A stretch of DNA of 17,608 bases. Origin: Balneolaceae bacterium (GTDB lineage Bacteria > Bacteroidota > Rhodothermia > Balneolales > Balneolaceae). How positions within the stretch are numbered: position 1 is the stretch's first letter; every line of letters begins with the position of its first letter. Location: contig SLAU01000100.1 in the NCBI GenBank assembly GCA_007126675.1, positions 1 to 17,608 of the forward strand, read 5' to 3'. Below the pieces are notes generated by a model. That model saw only the letters and a program-made list of their open reading frames with translations. It made no database searches and was not told the origin of the DNA. Below are positions 15,386 through 17,608 of this stretch, piece by piece. A program made the translations under genes and the position numbers.

Positions 15386-16669
15386 ATGAAGATACTTAAC
15401 AAAATACTACCATTTTTACTCGCAGGAGTTTTGTTAACGGGCTGCAGTGACTTCTTTGGATCTAAAGGTGACAGCATTACCGACGAGATATTTGAAGAGG
15501 GAAGACAGGATCCGAACCTGATTGTGGATGAGGTTGGATATGCGGCTCTGGTTCCATTTTGGGATGGGTTTGACAGCCCCACAGATGTATACGTTGGCTT
15601 TGATGAGCTTGTTTATGTAACCGATGCTGAGGGTGTGCATGTATTAGACCGGGCAGGGCGAAAATACGATACATTTGCGCTGAGAGGAGCCGTATCGGTT
15701 ACCCAGGACCGCCTGCTGAACTTGTATGTGGCTGCAAGATACGATACGGTAATTACTGCAGTAGATCCGGATATTGAATGGGACCTTCCCGCTGTCTATA
15801 AAATACACGGTTTGAATCAGGGAAATCCTGAAGTAATTGATGTACTGAAACATCCGTTCCGACGCTTCGATAACAGCCGTTCAAATACCACCCTCGAGAG
15901 ATTCAGGTTAAGAAGGGATATTGCAAATAACGATGAAAATGTTGAAATAACCGGTGTAGGTGTTCTCCACGACAATACAATTTATATTACCAGAAGGGGG
16001 CCGGCTAATGCCAGCACAACTCCGTTTCCTGATAATACAGTACTTACATTTAGTCATGAAATGGTTGATGGTGAAAGAACAGGCAGAATGCGAAATGTAG
16101 GGCGAATTTTCCTGCGTCCACAAGAACCTACAAACTTTTTCAGTGGTGTGGATGTGTCTGACATAACAACTTTTGTAGGGCCACCACAAAGAGATAATAT
16201 TACAACCAACAGAGGATTCCTGATCACTCAGGGAAATGAAGATCGTGATATTCCTTTCCGCACATTGTGGATCGATGCTGTAAATACTCCGGATGGTATT
16301 GAGTACCGGCCTAACCCTTCTCTGCAGGTGCGCGATACTACTATGGCGGACTCTTTTCTGTATGATACAGGCAGATTTGTGAATCCTACCGGAATTGCGT
16401 ACTCGGCAGATGCACGTTCTCATATTTTCGTAGTTGATGCAGGAACTGACAGTCTTTACCTGTTCCAATCTAACGGAAGAGAAGGGGTTACTCCGCCAGC
16501 CGGTTCTGATTTGGAAAAAGCGGTAAACGTTTCTTTTGGCGGCACCGGGAGTGGCCCAAGAGAGTTTAACAACCCGAGCGGGGTGGCCTACTTCAGGCAG
16601 ATTGTGTATGTGGCTGATACCGGAAATAATCGAATTGCGAGATATAGGCTTAATATCGATTTTGAGTAA
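15386..16669 (+). CDS. NHL-repeat beta-propeller lipoprotein
   Basis: A 427-residue predicted lipoprotein: residues 1-19 end in LLTGC with lipidated Cys20, followed by SDFFGS. The mature part is a beta-propeller with NHL-type blades: FDSPTDVYVGFDELVYVTDAEGVHVLD (~62-88) near the N terminus, and at the C terminus FVNPTGIAYS with IFVVDAGTDSLYLF (~330-361) and FNNPSGVAY with IVYVADTGNNRIARYRL (~393-424). The middle blades are more diverged. NHL propellers are usually binding scaffolds (protein, glycan or nucleic acid); no catalytic residues were recognised. It is the last gene of the locus, only five bases from the PorV-family gene, and ends before a strong terminator. Surface or periplasmic orientation is not decided by the sequence. 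Confidence 0.85.
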   Translation: MKILNKILPFLLAGVLLTGCSDFFGSKGDSITDEIFEEGRQDPNLIVDEVGYAALVPFWDGFDSPTDVYVGFDELVYVTDAEGVHVLDRAGRKYDTFALRGAVSVTQDRLLNLYVAARYDTVITAVDPDIEWDLPAVYKIHGLNQGNPEVIDVLKHPFRRFDNSRSNTTLERFRLRRDIANNDENVEITGVGVLHDNTIYITRRGPANASTTPFPDNTVLTFSHEMVDGERTGRMRNVGRIFLRPQEPTNFFSGVDVSDITTFVGPPQRDNITTNRGFLITQGNEDRDIPFRTLWIDAVNTPDGIEYRPNPSLQVRDTTMADSFLYDTGRFVNPTGIAYSADARSHIFVVDAGTDSLYLFQSNGREGVTPPAGSDLEKAVNVSFGGTGSGPREFNNPSGVAYFRQIVYVADTGNNRIARYRLNIDFE

Positions 16670-16693
16670 CCCGTAAATCTTTTTTAATTATTG

Positions 16694-16741
16694 AAAACCC
16701 TTTGCGGAGTTGATAGTGAAATGAACTGCAAAGGGTTTTTT
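16694..16741 (+). terminator. Strong intrinsic terminator closing the surface locus
   Basis: AAAACCCTTTGC (16694-16705) pairs perfectly over 12 bases with GCAAAGGGTTTT (16728-16739); AGTT (16708-16711) and AACT (16724-16727) extend the stem after a GG bulge. The loop is 12 bases. The T-run continues to 16741. It starts 24 bases after the NHL lipoprotein stop and ends 16 bases before the nadB start codon. Confidence 0.92.
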
Positions 16742-16757
16742 ATGTTTTACTATACTT

Positions 16758-17608
16758 GTGAAGACAACAGACTTTTTAATAATCGGTTCCGGTATCGCAG
16801 GACTTAGTTTTGCGGTAAAAGCAGCTGAAGCTTTTCCGCAAAAAAAGATTACTGTTATTACCAAGACGAAGGTGATGGAGAGCAATACCCGATATGCTCA
16901 AGGCGGGATTGCAGTGGTTACAGATTTTTTAAATGACGACTTTGAAAAACACAAGCAGGACACGCTTACGGCAGGAGATGGTCTGTGTGATGAGAACGTT
17001 GTTGAACTGGTTGTAAAAGAGGGCCCCGACCGATTAAACGAACTTGTTGAAATGGGAGCTGATTTTGACCGAGAATCGGACGGCAGCTATCAGCTCGGTA
17101 TTGAAGGAGCTCATTCTGCTCCCCGGATTTTGCACAGTAAGGATGTTACCGGGTTTGAAATGCAGCAAACCCTCACAAATAAAGTTATTCAATACGAAAA
17201 TATTGAAATCCTTGAAGGCCACTTTGCTGTAGATTTGATCACACAGCACCATCTTGGTGAAAAAGTTACCCGCCAAAGGCCGGATACCCGCTGTTTTGGT
17301 GCTTACGCAGTGGATCTGGAGAGCCAAAAAATAGAATTATTTTCGGCCAAAGTTACAATACTGGCTTCAGGTGGAATTGGACAAGTTTACAAACTTACTA
17401 CAAACCCTGAGGTTGCAACAGGTGATGGAATTGCAATGGCATATCGTGCAAAAGCAGATATTAATCACATGCAGTTTGTACAGTTTCATCCTACCGCTCT
17501 ATACGGCTATAAAGGAGACCGCGCATTTCTTATTTCTGAGGCTGTTCGCGGATTTGGTGCTGTGCTGAAAACGGCAGATGGCCGTGAGTTTATGCAATCG
17601 TACGATGA
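16758..17608 (+). CDS. nadB: L-aspartate oxidase NadB, 3' end outside the window
   Basis: The frame runs from GTG at 16758 to the right edge, 283 complete codons, with no stop, so the C-terminal part (about half of a ~520-540-residue enzyme) is missing. The enzyme oxidises L-aspartate to iminoaspartate with FAD, the first step of de novo NAD synthesis; NadA then makes quinolinate. Residues 6-16 carry the dinucleotide-binding IIGSGIAGL (G10, G12, G15). SNTRYAQGGIAVV (~43-55) is the FAD contact typical of NadB. ILHSKDVTG, LASGGIGQVYKLTTNP, FHPTALY (H244) and SEAVRGFGA (R264, matching the catalytic Arg region of the fumarate-reductase/NadB family) follow. GTG is preferred because it places the N terminus just before the first beta strand and no in-frame ATG lies upstream nearby. 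Cytoplasmic. Only 16 bases separate it from the upstream terminator. Confidence 0.95.
   Translation, partial: MKTTDFLIIGSGIAGLSFAVKAAEAFPQKKITVITKTKVMESNTRYAQGGIAVVTDFLNDDFEKHKQDTLTAGDGLCDENVVELVVKEGPDRLNELVEMGADFDRESDGSYQLGIEGAHSAPRILHSKDVTGFEMQQTLTNKVIQYENIEILEGHFAVDLITQHHLGEKVTRQRPDTRCFGAYAVDLESQKIELFSAKVTILASGGIGQVYKLTTNPEVATGDGIAMAYRAKADINHMQFVQFHPTALYGYKGDRAFLISEAVRGFGAVLKTADGREFMQSYD

Noticed and set aside
15908..16468. Minus-strand open frame of 186 codons opposite the NHL lipoprotein gene
   Set aside because: The plus strand has a complete lipoprotein with recognisable NHL blades; the antisense product has no signal peptide or motif.
9829..16669. A SusCD polysaccharide-utilisation locus
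   Set aside because: No SusD-like lipoprotein, glycoside hydrolase or sugar-responsive regulator is present; the PorV-like and T9SS genes point to another kind of module.
17044..17232. Short plus-strand frame inside nadB
   Set aside because: It is out of frame with the continuous, clearly conserved NadB reading frame from 16758 to the window end.
1..17608. tRNA, rRNA, CRISPR arrays, insertion sequences or phage genes
   Set aside because: No cloverleaf, repeat-spacer pattern, transposase, integrase or phage-type product was recognised on either strand.

Overview
The window looks like a piece of a chromosome from the Bacteroidota/FCB superphylum. A marine Balneolales-type bacterium (Balneolota, Gracilimonas/Balneola-like) is my best guess. 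Three things support this: C-terminal sorting domains of the type IX secretion system (T9SS) with FPNPFNP and YPNPYR motifs, a PorV-family barrel beside a carboxypeptidase-regulatory/TonB-dependent receptor, and signal peptides that all cleave just before a glutamine. Ribosome binding sites are weak and leaders are AT-rich, as is usual in that group. The genus is inference; no rRNA gene or other marker is present.

Layout. (1) 1-2645: the 3' part of a DUF349 helical-repeat gene, then a metallo-beta-lactamase-fold hydrolase with an N-terminal receiver-like domain. (2) 2662-2716: a bidirectional terminator shared with a small convergent outer-membrane protein gene (2726-3190, minus strand). (3) 3191-3537: a divergent intergenic region holding a nested inverted-repeat (REP/MITE-like) element at 3334-3415. 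(4) 3538-4832: two overlapping glycosyltransferase-fold genes of the TIGR04282/TIGR04283 (arsenosugar-type) pair. (5) 5103-16669: six plus-strand genes that look like one surface-assembly locus. (6) 16694-16741: a strong terminator. (7) 16758 to the right edge: nadB (L-aspartate oxidase), cut by the window end.

The six-gene locus is the main interest. In order it encodes a T9SS-type secreted protein with a YPNPYR tail, a large T9SS protein with a classical FPNPFNP tail and duplicated OB-like units around an Ig-like and a CHB_HEX-like domain, a lipoprotein (two Ig-like domains plus an alpha/beta domain), a TonB-dependent receptor, a PorV/PorQ-family barrel, and an NHL-type beta-propeller lipoprotein. 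The last four are separated by only 15, 11 and 5 bases. An intrinsic terminator (9785-9814) separates the two cargo genes from these four, suggesting differential expression of cargo and membrane machinery. No SusD homologue is visible, so this is not a classical SusCD pair. My working model is a dedicated export, display and uptake module in the outer membrane with its own PorV-like shuttle. The substrate cannot be read from the sequence.
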